A stretch of 64,000 nt of DNA from positions 2,046,001-2,110,000 of the forward strand of contig OZ251980.1 of the NCBI GenBank assembly GCA_965246745.1, in the 5' to 3' direction. This document shows positions 16,791 to 24,850 of this stretch, piece after piece. Origin of the DNA: JANXMY01 sp965246745. Lineage in GTDB: Bacteria; Armatimonadota; Armatimonadia; Armatimonadales; Capsulimonadaceae. The position numbers were made by a program, and so were the translations under genes. The notes under the pieces were generated by a model that did not search any database, was not told where the DNA came from, and worked only from the letters and a program-made list of their open reading frames with translations. The first letter of the stretch is position 1; the number at the start of each line of letters is the position of its first letter.

Positions 16791-17035
16791 CCGCGCGGCT
16801 TTCACGGAGGCCCCGGCCCCGACGCACCGTTTTTCGGAATCGCCCGGCATTCGCGCAGGAAAACGGCCGACTGACGGCGAATAAACCTTTTATTACTACT
16901 AGCTCGACGGCAAACGTGACATAAGAGAACTTGGAAGCGATTCCGGTTGTCTTGACAGCGAAACCGTCCGCTCAACCTCAAAGGGGACCCAAAGTAAGAT
17001 TTGGGTGGCTCGCGCGATTTGGGGAAGAGGGAACG

Positions 17036-18568
17036 ATGAATATCTATCTTCTGGCGCTTGCGCTGGCGGCCCTGGCCGCCCTCGCGGGAACCGTGCTTTT
17101 TTATGCCAAGCCGCAGCGCGAAGCGCTGCAAAAACAACTCGCCGAACTCAGCGCCGAGCGGGAAAAACTCAGCGGACAGGCCGACGCCCGGCAAAAAGAA
17201 CTGCTGCTCGAAGCCCGCGAGGAAACCCTGCGCCTGCGCGGCGAAGTCGAGGCCGACAACAAAGAAAAACGCGCCGAGCTGACCCGTGTGGAGCGCAGGC
17301 TGACCGCCAAAGAAGAAGCGCTCGACGAAAAGCTGTCGGGCCTCGACGATCAGCGCGAAGCGCTGGCTTTGCAGGAGCGGGCCGCCCAGCAGCACCTCGC
17401 GGAAGCCTGGGAATTCAAAGAACAGGGGCGGGTCGAGCTGGCCCGGATCGCCGGCTTGTCCCCCGAGGACGCCCGCGCCCTGCTGATGAAAGACACCGAA
17501 AATCAGGCCCGGCACGACCTCGCCCGGCTGGTCATGCAGATCGAGACCGAAGCCCGCACCGAAGGCGAAAAGCGGGCACGCTCGATTGTCGCCACCGCCA
17601 TTCAGCGCATCGCCGCCGACCATGTTTCGGAAACCACGGTGTCGGTGGTCCCGCTGCCGTCGGAAGATGTCAAAGGCCGGATCATCGGGCGCGAGGGCCG
17701 CAACATCCGCGCCTTTGAAACACTCACCGGGGTAGACGTGATTATTGACGACACGCCGGAAGCGGTCGTGCTGTCGTCGTTTGACCCGGTCCGCCGCGAA
17801 GTCGCCCGCTTGGCGCTGACGGCGCTGATTGTAGACGGCCGCATTCATCCGGGGCGCATCGAAGAAACCGTCGCCAAAGCCCAGGAAGAAGTCGAGCAGA
17901 GTTTACGGCTGGCCGGCGAGCGGGCCGTGATGGAGTCGGGCGTGACCGGCCTGCACCCCGAGATTGTCAAGCTGCTCGGGCGCATGCGCTACCGGACGTC
18001 TTACGGGCAAAATCTGCTGGACCATTCGATTGAAGTCTGCCACATCGGGTCGAGCATTGCGGCCGAGCTTGGCGCGAATGTCACCGTCGCCAAGCGGGCG
18101 TCGCTGCTGCACGACCTCGGCAAAGTGGTCCCCGACTCGGAAGTCCCGCACGCGCTTTTGTCTCAGGAACTCATGCTGCGCTACGGCGAAAGCCCCGCCG
18201 CCGCGCACGCCGCGGGGGCGCACCATGAAGAAATCCCGATGGACACGGTGGAAGATGTGATTGTCCAGCTTGCCGACGCCATTTCCGCCGCCCGGCCCGG
18301 CGCACGCCGCGAGATGCTCGAAAGCTATGTCAAGCGCCTGCAAAAGCTCGAAGCCCTCGCCGACTCGTTCCCCGGCGTCGAAAAGACCTATGCCGTGCAG
18401 GCCGGCCGCGAAATCCGCCTGATGGTCCGCCCGGAGATCGTAGACGACGCGTCGGCACATAAATTAGCTTATGACGCCGCCAAGAAAATCGAGGAAGAAA
18501 TGGACTATCCGGGCCAGATCAAAGTGACGGTGATTCGGGAAACCCGCGCGGTCAACTACGCAAAGTGA
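17036..18568 (+). CDS. rny: ribonuclease Y
   Basis: The 510-residue membrane-anchored endoribonuclease starts RNA turnover. TM helix at residues 1-24; a long coiled coil to about 190 (EALQKQLAELSAEREKL...); a KH domain near 210 (GRIIGREGRNIRAFETLTGVDVIIDDTPEAV); and an HD domain with HSIEVCHIGSSIAAELG and LLHDLGKV. The length fits the family. GAAGAGG precedes ATG 17036. The 245-bp leader region holds a TTATTACT-rich stretch at about 16890 but no motif I can name. It is followed, as in several phyla, by the YmdB phosphodiesterase. Confidence 0.96.
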   Translation: MNIYLLALALAALAALAGTVLFYAKPQREALQKQLAELSAEREKLSGQADARQKELLLEAREETLRLRGEVEADNKEKRAELTRVERRLTAKEEALDEKLSGLDDQREALALQERAAQQHLAEAWEFKEQGRVELARIAGLSPEDARALLMKDTENQARHDLARLVMQIETEARTEGEKRARSIVATAIQRIAADHVSETTVSVVPLPSEDVKGRIIGREGRNIRAFETLTGVDVIIDDTPEAVVLSSFDPVRREVARLALTALIVDGRIHPGRIEETVAKAQEEVEQSLRLAGERAVMESGVTGLHPEIVKLLGRMRYRTSYGQNLLDHSIEVCHIGSSIAAELGANVTVAKRASLLHDLGKVVPDSEVPHALLSQELMLRYGESPAAAHAAGAHHEEIPMDTVEDVIVQLADAISAARPGARREMLESYVKRLQKLEALADSFPGVEKTYAVQAGREIRLMVRPEIVDDASAHKLAYDAAKKIEEEMDYPGQIKVTVIRETRAVNYAK

Positions 18569-18579
18569 AGCGCCGGAAC

Positions 18580-18642
18580 CCGGAATTGAAATCCTGGGCT
18601 GACTGGCCTGCCGCCGGCTGTCCTGCGGTCAGAAGAAAGTCA
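18580..18642. repeat. nested palindrome E3, left arm
   Basis: GGAATTGAAATCC (outer hairpin), CTGGGCTGA linker, GCCTGC, then TGTCCTGCGGTCA (inner hairpin). The same order appears inverted at 18976-19042. The two arms flank a 107-codon ORF. Confidence 0.75.
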
Positions 18643-18647
18643 AAGTA

Positions 18648-18971
18648 ATGCTGTCGCTGCCCTGGGCCGTTTCGCAGGCGCTTTCTTACAGCCCGGCGGA
18701 ATGGCTGGCTTTTTTGACTGTCGCAGGCGGGACGGCGTATTTCGGGAAGTGGCGGGGTATCCTTGCGGGGCAGCTCGCCGTCGCCGTGCTGGTTTGCTGC
18801 TCGGATGTCGTTTATCAAAGCCGCCATTCCGCCGAGATGGACATGGACGCCGTATTCGAGTCCGGCATGCTTGGCAGAGTGCTTTTGATCAACACTGTGT
18901 TGCTGGTCGTCAGCCTGCCGGCGTGGCTTGCGGCTTCGCGCCGTCGTAAACCCGCGAAGATTACGATCTGA
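18648..18971 (+). CDS. small membrane protein between the arms of E3
   Basis: The 107-residue protein has three likely membrane segments at about 18-35, 38-52 and 76-94, and a basic tail (ASRRRKPAKITI). No family is recognised. The start codon is 6 bases past the left palindrome arm and the stop is 5 bases before the right arm, so the whole ORF is enclosed by a 60-bp imperfect inverted repeat. It may be the cargo of an element, or a normal gene with a repeat arm on each side. No clear Shine-Dalgarno is visible. Confidence 0.5.
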   Translation: MLSLPWAVSQALSYSPAEWLAFLTVAGGTAYFGKWRGILAGQLAVAVLVCCSDVVYQSRHSAEMDMDAVFESGMLGRVLLINTVLLVVSLPAWLAASRRRKPAKITI

Positions 18972-18975
18972 TCCT

Positions 18976-19042
18976 CTGCTCTTTTGTCCGCAGGACAACG
19001 GCCGCAGGCTATTCAGACCGGGATTTCAATCCTGGGTTTTTT
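18976..19042. repeat. nested palindrome E3, right arm
   Basis: TTGTCCGCAGGACAA, GCCGCAGGC, CAGACCG and GGATTTCAATCC are the inverted counterparts of the left arm at 18580-18642, with several base differences. The inner stem is retained in both arms. Confidence 0.75.
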
Positions 19043-19074
19043 GTCTCACCTACCTAGAAGAGCGATGGATTATC

Positions 19075-19863
19075 GTGCGAATACTGATGCTCGGCGATGT
19101 GGTCGGGAAAAGCGGGCGTGACGCCGTCCAAACCATGCTGCCGACACTGAACGAGATGTACCAGCCGCACTTTGTGATCGTCAACGGCGAAAACGCGGCG
19201 GCGGGACTCGGCATCACGCCTGACATCGCCCGGCGCTTCTTCGGCTGCGGCGTGGATGTAATCACGCTCGGGAACCATGCGTGGAGCAAGCGCGATATAC
19301 TCGACTACCTGGACCACGAGCCGCGCCTGCTCCGGCCCGCGAACTTCCCGGCGGGGACCCCCGGCAAAGGCTCCGGCATCTTTCCCTGCCGCTCCGGCGG
19401 CGGGCGGGTGGGGGTCGCTAACTTGATGGGCCGGGCGCTGATGGACCCGCTTGATGACCCGTTCCGCCTCGCCGACACGATTTTGGAGTCGTTTCGCGGT
19501 CAGGCCGCCGTGTCGTTTTTCGACTTTCATGCCGAAACGACCTCCGAGAAAAACGCCTTTGCGTGGTACTTGGACGGCCGCGCCAGCATTGTGGCCGGCA
19601 CGCACACGCATGTTCAGACCGCCGACGAGCGCATTCTGCCGCGCGGAACGGCGTGTATCACCGATGTCGGCATGGTCGGGCCGCAGCACTCGGTGCTCGG
19701 CATGAGCGCCGCCGACAGCGTTCAAAGGTTCGTGACTCAGATGCCGGTGCGCCTCGAAGTCGCCCCCGGCCCGGTTGTCCTGTGCGGCATTGTCGCCGAC
19801 GCCGACGAAAAAACAGGCCGGGCGTCGCATATCGAGCGCATCCAAATCCGCGACATTCATTGA
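19075..19863 (+). CDS. ymdB: YmdB-type metallophosphoesterase (TIGR00282)
   Basis: The 262-residue protein has the metal-binding motifs of the family: MLGDVVGKSGRD, NGENAAAGLGI, TLGNHAWSKRDI, FDFHAETTSEKNAFAWYLDGRASIVAGTHTHVQTADERILPRGTACITDVGMVGP. The family hydrolyses 2',3'-cAMP and affects biofilm and motility decisions in Bacillus. GTG 19075 gives VRILMLGDVVG, the expected N-terminus; longer frames would cross the E3 arm. It follows rny, its usual partner. Confidence 0.92.
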   Translation: MRILMLGDVVGKSGRDAVQTMLPTLNEMYQPHFVIVNGENAAAGLGITPDIARRFFGCGVDVITLGNHAWSKRDILDYLDHEPRLLRPANFPAGTPGKGSGIFPCRSGGGRVGVANLMGRALMDPLDDPFRLADTILESFRGQAAVSFFDFHAETTSEKNAFAWYLDGRASIVAGTHTHVQTADERILPRGTACITDVGMVGPQHSVLGMSAADSVQRFVTQMPVRLEVAPGPVVLCGIVADADEKTGRASHIERIQIRDIH

Positions 19864-19865
19864 AA

Positions 19866-19893
19866 GCCCCCCTTACTGGGGGGCGGGGGGCTT
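19866..19893. repeat. GC-hairpin repeat (family B)
   Basis: AGCCCCCC-TTACT-GGGGGG is followed by C and GGGGGG, two bases after the ymdB stop. It could also act as an RNA hairpin at the 3' end of ymdB but has no U-tract. Confidence 0.65.
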
Positions 19894-19920
19894 CATGCCT
19901 TCCTTGTGAGGAACCCAACC

Positions 19921-20829
19921 ATGCAAAAAATCGTTTTCGCACTTCTCGCCCCGCTGCTTTTCTCGGCAGCGCTCGCCGCCCCCGCCGCCGCGCCGAAAGC
20001 GCCGGCCGCCGCCGAAACGCCGCTGTATGACGGCCAAACGCTTTCGCAGAATAACCTGTCGGCTGGAAGCTGGGGCGGCGGGTCTGCCGAAGAAAGCACG
20101 GAATTGTACTTGTTCGGCGGTCATTCCGTCAAAGTCACCACGCTGGACCCCTACCAGGGCGCGGCGCTGACCTTCCTGAAGCCTGTCGCCCTGACCGGCA
20201 CCGGCCGCATGTTTCAGCTCACGCTTCAGCGCGGGCCGGTAACGCTGCACTATGTCCCGCAGCCGGTCCCCGGTGCCGGGCCGCAGCCCGGCGGCTTCAA
20301 TTCTCCCGGCGGCTTCAATTCTCCCGGTGGCTTTGGCTCTCCCGGCGGCTTTGGCTCTCCGGGCGGGTTCGGTTACCCCGGCGGCGGGTTCGGCGGACGC
20401 GGGCGGCGCGGGCAGGGCGGACGCGGGAGCGGCGGCGGACGCACCGGGGGAGCGGCGACCCCGCTGATCCCGCCGATTACCAGCCTGCGGCTGCAATTCA
20501 CACTGACCGACGGGCGCACTGCCGACATCACTGCGCCGATCCCGACCGCCGCCGACCCGGTGGCCGGTCAAGGCTGGTACAGCGTCAACGTGCCCCTGGC
20601 CGACCTCAAATTTTCCACCGGCGGCGCTCCGGTGCTCGGACGCGTCGTCGTCGCCGGCGACCAGTTCGGCACCTTTTATATCGGACGCATGCAGCTTGCG
20701 CCGAACGCCCCGCCGGCCGCCGAACCCGCGCGGCCCGCCGACAGCGGCGCGTCCGACACGCCGCGCGGCCAGTTCACTCCGCCCGGCCAGTTCACTCCGC
20801 CCGACGGGCGCGGCGGGCGCGAAGAGTAA
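19921..20829 (+). CDS. secreted Gly-rich repeat protein
   Basis: The 302-residue protein has a signal peptide (QKIVFALLAPLLFSAALAAPA). A beta-rich domain (residues 35-115) is followed by a flexible linker of FNSPGG/FGSPGG hexapeptides and GGRGRRGQGGRG at about 122-180. A second beta-rich domain (LRLQFTLTDGRTADITAPIP...) follows, and the tail repeats GQFTPP. The hexapeptides are encoded by 18-nt DNA repeats (20286-20375), prone to length change. The start has GAGG 9-10 nt upstream. Likely an extracellular or surface protein; function unknown. Confidence 0.7.
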   Translation: MQKIVFALLAPLLFSAALAAPAAAPKAPAAAETPLYDGQTLSQNNLSAGSWGGGSAEESTELYLFGGHSVKVTTLDPYQGAALTFLKPVALTGTGRMFQLTLQRGPVTLHYVPQPVPGAGPQPGGFNSPGGFNSPGGFGSPGGFGSPGGFGYPGGGFGGRGRRGQGGRGSGGGRTGGAATPLIPPITSLRLQFTLTDGRTADITAPIPTAADPVAGQGWYSVNVPLADLKFSTGGAPVLGRVVVAGDQFGTFYIGRMQLAPNAPPAAEPARPADSGASDTPRGQFTPPGQFTPPDGRGGREE

Positions 20830-20847
20830 ACGGCGAAAAGCAGCAAG

Positions 20848-20882
20848 ACGAGTCTTCTAACGAGTCTTTCTAACGAGTTTTT
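20848..20882 (+). repeat. short tandem repeat before the UbiA-type gene
   Basis: ACGAGTCTTCTA, ACGAGTCTTTCTA and ACGAGTTTTTT follow each other directly up to the ATG at 20884. They occupy the place of the ribosome site, so the downstream start has no recognisable Shine-Dalgarno. Confidence 0.7.
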
Positions 20883-20883
20883 T

Positions 20884-21840
20884 ATGGCGCTTCCCGCACC
20901 GCCGCCCGACAATTCCAGCGACCTTGCCCTGCCCCGCCGGCGCGGGCCGGCACAGGCGCTTTTGGTCTCGCTGCGGCCCAAGCAGTGGGTCAAAAACCTG
21001 CTGCTGTTCGCCGGACTGCTGTTCACGCTGGACCAGGACCATACTCTCCGGCAGTTCGGGCAGGCCGCCGCCGGCTTCGCGCTGTTCTCGGCCCTGTCGA
21101 GCGTCGTATACCTCATCAACGACCTCGCCGACCGGGACAGCGACCGGCGGCACCCGAAAAAATGCCGCCGGCCCCTCGCCTCGGGCGAGCTGTCCCCGTC
21201 CCTCGCCCTGTCCGCCGCCGCCGTTTTAGGCATGCTGGGCCTCGCGGGGGCGTTCGCGCTCGGCACGCGGTTCGGCCTGGTGGCGGGGCTGTATTTTGCC
21301 GTCACGGTCGGCTACACGTTTAAGTTCAAGCATGTCGTCATTTTGGACGTTCTCGTGCTGGCCGCCGGCTTTGTGTTCCGGGCCATCGCCGGAGCGTTCG
21401 CCATTCATGTCGCCCTGTCCCCCTGGCTTGTGCTCTGCACACTGATGCTGGCCTTGTTTCTCGGGCTGTCCAAGCGCCGCGCCGAATTGATCTCCGTGCA
21501 GCTTGCCGGCACCCCCGGCACGCGGCGCATTCTCGACGAGTATTCCCCGGCGCTGCTCGACCAGATGATCGTGATTGTAACTTCGGCGTCGCTGATGTCG
21601 TACTCGCTGTATACCATTTCCTCCCCGACCGCCCAGACCCATCACTACTTGATGCTGACAATCCCTTTTGTCATCTACGGCATTTTTCGCTACTTGTATT
21701 TGATCCACCGCCGCTCGCTCGGCGAGTCGCCCGACGCGGTTCTGGTGGAGGACAAGCCGCTTTTGATCAACATTCTCTTGTGGGGCCTGACCACGGCGCT
21801 GATTGTCACCCATACGATTGACAAACTGCTGCCGCACTGA
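20884..21840 (+). CDS. UbiA-family decaprenyl-phosphate phosphoribosyltransferase-like protein
   Basis: The 318-residue polytopic protein starts with SLRPKQWVKNLLLFAGLLF. It has the diagnostic aspartate motif NDLADRDSDRRHPKKCRRPLASG near residue 80 and the second motif LGLSKRRAEL. This pattern is closest to Rv3806c-type enzymes, which move 5-phosphoribose from PRPP onto polyprenyl phosphate. It may thus feed an arabinose or ribose glycan pathway. About nine membrane helices. The exact lipid acceptor is inferred. Confidence 0.82.
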   Translation: MALPAPPPDNSSDLALPRRRGPAQALLVSLRPKQWVKNLLLFAGLLFTLDQDHTLRQFGQAAAGFALFSALSSVVYLINDLADRDSDRRHPKKCRRPLASGELSPSLALSAAAVLGMLGLAGAFALGTRFGLVAGLYFAVTVGYTFKFKHVVILDVLVLAAGFVFRAIAGAFAIHVALSPWLVLCTLMLALFLGLSKRRAELISVQLAGTPGTRRILDEYSPALLDQMIVIVTSASLMSYSLYTISSPTAQTHHYLMLTIPFVIYGIFRYLYLIHRRSLGESPDAVLVEDKPLLINILLWGLTTALIVTHTIDKLLPH

Positions 21841-21874
21841 CCCGGCCCCAGCAAAACCTGCGCCGAAAACAAGG

Positions 21875-21880
21875 TACAAT
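21875..21880 (+). promoter_or_regulatory. -10 box TACAAT upstream of ychF
   Basis: TACAAT lies 63 nt before the ychF ATG, just after the UbiA-type gene ends. No convincing -35 is seen. It would give a leader of about 55 nt. Confidence 0.4.
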
Positions 21881-21943
21881 ACTCCCAAGCAGTCTCTCGA
21901 AGCAGTTATCATCTCGGCATTTTTCGCTCCCGAAAGGCATCCT

Positions 21944-23044
21944 ATGAAAGTCGGCCTCATCGGCCTGCCCCAGTCGGGCAAGACCACCCTTTTCCACGCG
22001 CTCACACGCGGCGACTCCGGCCCCGCCGGCGGCGGCAGCGCCGCCCTGGTGTCCGTTGTCCCGGTCCCGGACCCGCGCTACGACTTCGCTCTCAATCTAT
22101 TCAATCCCAAAAAGCGCACGGCGGCGACTATCGAGTTCACCGACGGCGCGGCCCAGCTTTCCGGCGACGGGGCCAAGTCCCAAAAGTTCGGCGCAGACTT
22201 CTTTGTCGGCATCCGCTCGGTAGACGCGCTGGTTCTGGTCGTCCGCGCCTTTGAAACCCCGTCGCTGCCCGCGCCCGCCGGCGGCCTGAACCCGCTCCGG
22301 GACTACTCGGCCATCACCGAAGAGCTGCTGCTCGGCGACCTCACCGTCATCGAAACCCGATTGGAGCGCATTGACAAGCAGCTTAAAACCCGCAAAGCCG
22401 GCGTCCCCAGCCCGGAAGTCACCGAGCGCGAGATTTTGCTGAAAATCAAAGCCGTTTTGGACGATTTCAAGCCCGTGTCTTCGATGGATTTAGACGAAGA
22501 CGAAAAGCGCATCACCAAGAACTTCGACTTTCTGACCGGCAAGCCCTTGATTGCCGTCGCCAATGTCGGCGAAAGCGACCTCGCCGCCGGCGACAGCTTG
22601 CCGCTGCTGGCCGCCCTGCGCGAGCAGTGCGCCGCCGAAGGAACCGAGCTGATCCCCCTCTGCGCGTCCGCCGAAGAAGAAGTTGCCCAGCTTGACCCCG
22701 CCGACCAGCGCGAGTTCCTGGACGCCCTCGGCATCGCCGAGCCGGCTGCCGCCCGCCTCATCCGCGCCGCCTACGCCGCCCTCGGCGTCATGTCGTTTTT
22801 CACCGTCGGCGAGGACGAAGTCCGGGCGTGGACCGTTCCCGCCGGCGCAAGCGCGTTGACCGCCGCCGGCCGCATCCACTCGGATTTGGCACGGGGATTT
22901 ATCCGGGCCGAAGTGCTGGCATTCGACGATTTAATTGCCGCCGGCACCGAAGCCGCCGCCAAAGCCGCCGGCAAGTTTCGGTTAGAGGGCAAAGACTACC
23001 CCGTCAAAGACGGCGACATTCTGAACATCCGGTTTAAGGTGTGA
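21944..23044 (+). CDS. ychF: YchF/OLA1-type GTP/ATP-binding translation-associated protein
   Basis: The 366-residue protein has the G1 loop GLPQSGKTTLF, FTDGAAQL as the G3 region, NVGES as the altered G4 seen in the ATP-preferring YchF group, and a coiled central hairpin (ETRLERIDKQLKTRKAG). The C-terminal TGS domain (FFTVGEDEVRAWTVPAGASALTAAGRIHSDLARGFIRAEV... DGDILNIRFKV) closes it. It is slightly divergent from E. coli YchF. GAAAGG precedes ATG 21944. Confidence 0.88.
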   Translation: MKVGLIGLPQSGKTTLFHALTRGDSGPAGGGSAALVSVVPVPDPRYDFALNLFNPKKRTAATIEFTDGAAQLSGDGAKSQKFGADFFVGIRSVDALVLVVRAFETPSLPAPAGGLNPLRDYSAITEELLLGDLTVIETRLERIDKQLKTRKAGVPSPEVTEREILLKIKAVLDDFKPVSSMDLDEDEKRITKNFDFLTGKPLIAVANVGESDLAAGDSLPLLAALREQCAAEGTELIPLCASAEEEVAQLDPADQREFLDALGIAEPAAARLIRAAYAALGVMSFFTVGEDEVRAWTVPAGASALTAAGRIHSDLARGFIRAEVLAFDDLIAAGTEAAAKAAGKFRLEGKDYPVKDGDILNIRFKV

Positions 23045-23047
23045 CCA

Positions 23048-23422
23048 ATGGGCCTCAACACAGACTTTTACGGGCAGTTTGTTCTTAACCGCCCGCTTAC
23101 GCCGCCGCATCGGGCGATTTTAGAAGAGTTTGCCGAAGAGGAACATGACAGAGATGGGTCAGACGGCAAGCCGCCGACTACCTACTGCCAATGGCGACCG
23201 ACTAAAGACGGCACCGGACTGGAATGGGACGGTGTCGAAAAGTTTTATTATTACGGCGAATGGCTGGAGTATTTAATCGCGCATTTCCTCAAGCCCTGGG
23301 GTTACACGCTCAGCGGCGCAGTTCGCTATGCCGGGTGGACTGAGGGGGTAAAGGGTACGATCACGGTCACTGATAACGAAGTGACCGTGACTCGTGAACA
23401 GGTCGCCGGCTTTGACGCATAG
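23048..23422 (+). CDS. conserved hypothetical protein, phage/accessory-associated type
   Basis: The 124-residue soluble protein begins GLNTDFYGQFVLNRPLTPPHRAILEEF and carries YCQWRPTKDGTGLEWDGVEKFYYYGEWLEYLIAHFLKPWGYTLSGAVRYAG. Proteins with this pattern occur widely in bacteria and phages without known function. It begins 3 nt after ychF. Confidence 0.65.
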   Translation: MGLNTDFYGQFVLNRPLTPPHRAILEEFAEEEHDRDGSDGKPPTTYCQWRPTKDGTGLEWDGVEKFYYYGEWLEYLIAHFLKPWGYTLSGAVRYAGWTEGVKGTITVTDNEVTVTREQVAGFDA

Positions 23423-23459
23423 AAGATTAAACGGCGAGAGTTGACAAGGAGATACCCAA

Positions 23460-23717
23460 ATGGGACGAACCGTAACACTAAACGAAATCAAAGACCATTC
23501 CGTGTCTGATCTGATGCAGGAAGCCCGCCGCCGGCAGGAGCCGTTGATTGTGATGCTGGAAGATGGAACCGCCGTTTCAATCCAGCAGTACCAGCCTATA
23601 GAGGAAACGATAGCGGAAGAAACGATAGCAGAACCGCCGGCGCTGAAGCCTTTGCTGACGCTTCCCGGCTTTGTGCCTGCCGGCTGGAAGGATGAATTGT
23701 ATGACCAGCAGCACTGA
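23460..23717 (+). CDS. antitoxin-like partner of a PIN toxin
   Basis: The 85-residue protein begins GRTVTLNEIKDHSVSDLMQEARRRQEPLIVMLEDGTAVSIQQYQ, a Phd/AbrB-like small fold. The toxin-wrapping tail carries an EETIAEETIAEP duplication encoded by a 15-nt tandem repeat. GGAG precedes the ATG. The 3' end overlaps the PIN gene by 17 bases. Confidence 0.7.
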   Translation: MGRTVTLNEIKDHSVSDLMQEARRRQEPLIVMLEDGTAVSIQQYQPIEETIAEETIAEPPALKPLLTLPGFVPAGWKDELYDQQH

Positions 23718-24186
23718 CTGGGGCGATTTGTTCGATGCCGGATTATTTATCGGCGCACTGCTGGACAGCGACCCGCGCCACACCGAGGCTTTTCCCCTTG
23801 TGGACGCGGCACGGAACGGGGAAATCCGCGTTTGCACCACGACCGGCATTCTCAGCGAAGTTTACGGCGCGTTGACCTGGCATTTGGCCGTGCCGCCGCA
23901 CAGTCCGGCGGAAGCCGCACAAGTCATTGCCCGGCTTCTCGAACCTCCTTCCGCGATCCAGATTTTGCCAGACAGCCGGGACGCTGCGCTCAAAACAATG
24001 GAAATCGCTTCCGCACACAATCTGACCGCGCGGCGTATCCACGATGCGCGTCACGCGGCGGCGGCACTCGCGGCGGGCGTCACGACGGTCTACACCTACG
24101 ACGTAGACGACTGGAAGCTGTTTGCAAGTGAGGGGCTAACCCTTGTCGGCCCGGCTTCCAGCCTCCTGCGGGCGTCCGGCGCTTAA
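23701..24186 (+). CDS. PIN-domain ribonuclease, VapC-like toxin
   Basis: The 161-residue protein has the acidic PIN pattern: Asp in DAGLFIGALLDSD, Glu in ILSEVYGAL, and the distal RIHDARHAAAALAAGVTTVYTYDVDDWKLF. VapC toxins cleave tRNA or rRNA with Mg2+. ATG 23701 lies inside the antitoxin gene, consistent with coupled translation. Confidence 0.85.
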   Translation: MTSSTDWGDLFDAGLFIGALLDSDPRHTEAFPLVDAARNGEIRVCTTTGILSEVYGALTWHLAVPPHSPAEAAQVIARLLEPPSAIQILPDSRDAALKTMEIASAHNLTARRIHDARHAAAALAAGVTTVYTYDVDDWKLFASEGLTLVGPASSLLRASGA

Positions 24187-24202
24187 GAAAAGCACACAAA
24201 AA

Positions 24203-24679
24203 ATGCCGAAACGAACTCCATGCTTCTGGGCCGTCCTGCTGATCGCGCTTCTTGCCGCGCCGCAGGCCGCCCGCGCCCAGGCTGCCGCGACGATCACCGA
24301 GATCACGGTCGAGCACACCGGCTGCTTCGGGACGTGTCCGGTCTACAAAGTCATTCTGCGGCAAAGCGGCACCGCGACATTCATCGGCACGCGGTATGTG
24401 ACCAAGCTGGGCACCTACACGGCGTTCTTCGGCGGCTTTGACCATTTAGCGCGGGCGATTGCAGCCCGGCAGTTTGCCGGGTTCAAGCCGGTCTACACCC
24501 GCCCCGTCACCGACAGCCCGAGCGTCGAGACCGGCCTCGTCGCAGGCGGCAAGCGCAAAATCGTCGTCAACTACGCCGACACCGGCCCGCAGGCGCTGTG
24601 GGAGATACAAGCGATGATTGACGGCGCTGCCGCCGAGCTGGAATGGAAAAAAGTCAGCGCCAAGCGGCATGACCCATAA
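24203..24679 (+). CDS. exported DUF6438 protein
   Basis: The 158-residue protein has a signal peptide (CFWAVLLIALLAAPQAARAQA). ITEITVEHTGCFGTCPVYKVILRQSGTATFIG follows, the defining motif of DUF6438, with a conserved Cys pair. Start ATG 24203 lies 16 nt after the PIN gene. Periplasmic or extracellular; function unknown. Confidence 0.75.
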   Translation: MPKRTPCFWAVLLIALLAAPQAARAQAAATITEITVEHTGCFGTCPVYKVILRQSGTATFIGTRYVTKLGTYTAFFGGFDHLARAIAARQFAGFKPVYTRPVTDSPSVETGLVAGGKRKIVVNYADTGPQALWEIQAMIDGAAAELEWKKVSAKRHDP

Positions 24680-24700
24680 AACAGGAGGAAGGCGCGAAAA

Positions 24701-24817
24701 AGCGAGGCAATAAATTCCTGTCGCTGCATTGCGTCCTTCGGACGACAGACTCGCGAACGTCAGCAATTCTTACATCCGAAGGATGCCATTCAGCGACAGG
24801 AATTTATTCCCTCGCTC
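24701..24817. repeat. nested palindrome E4
   Basis: The arms share GGAA-TAAA-TTCC type hairpins (AATAAATTCCTGTCGCTG). The inner stem is CGTCC-TTC-GGACG on the left and CATCC-GAA-GGATG on the right, a compensatory change. The inverted repeat extends weakly outward on both sides (AGGAGG at 24683, CCTCCT at 24833). Confidence 0.88.
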
Positions 24818-24850
24818 CCTCCTTTTAGCCTTCCCTCCTGCTAACCTTCT

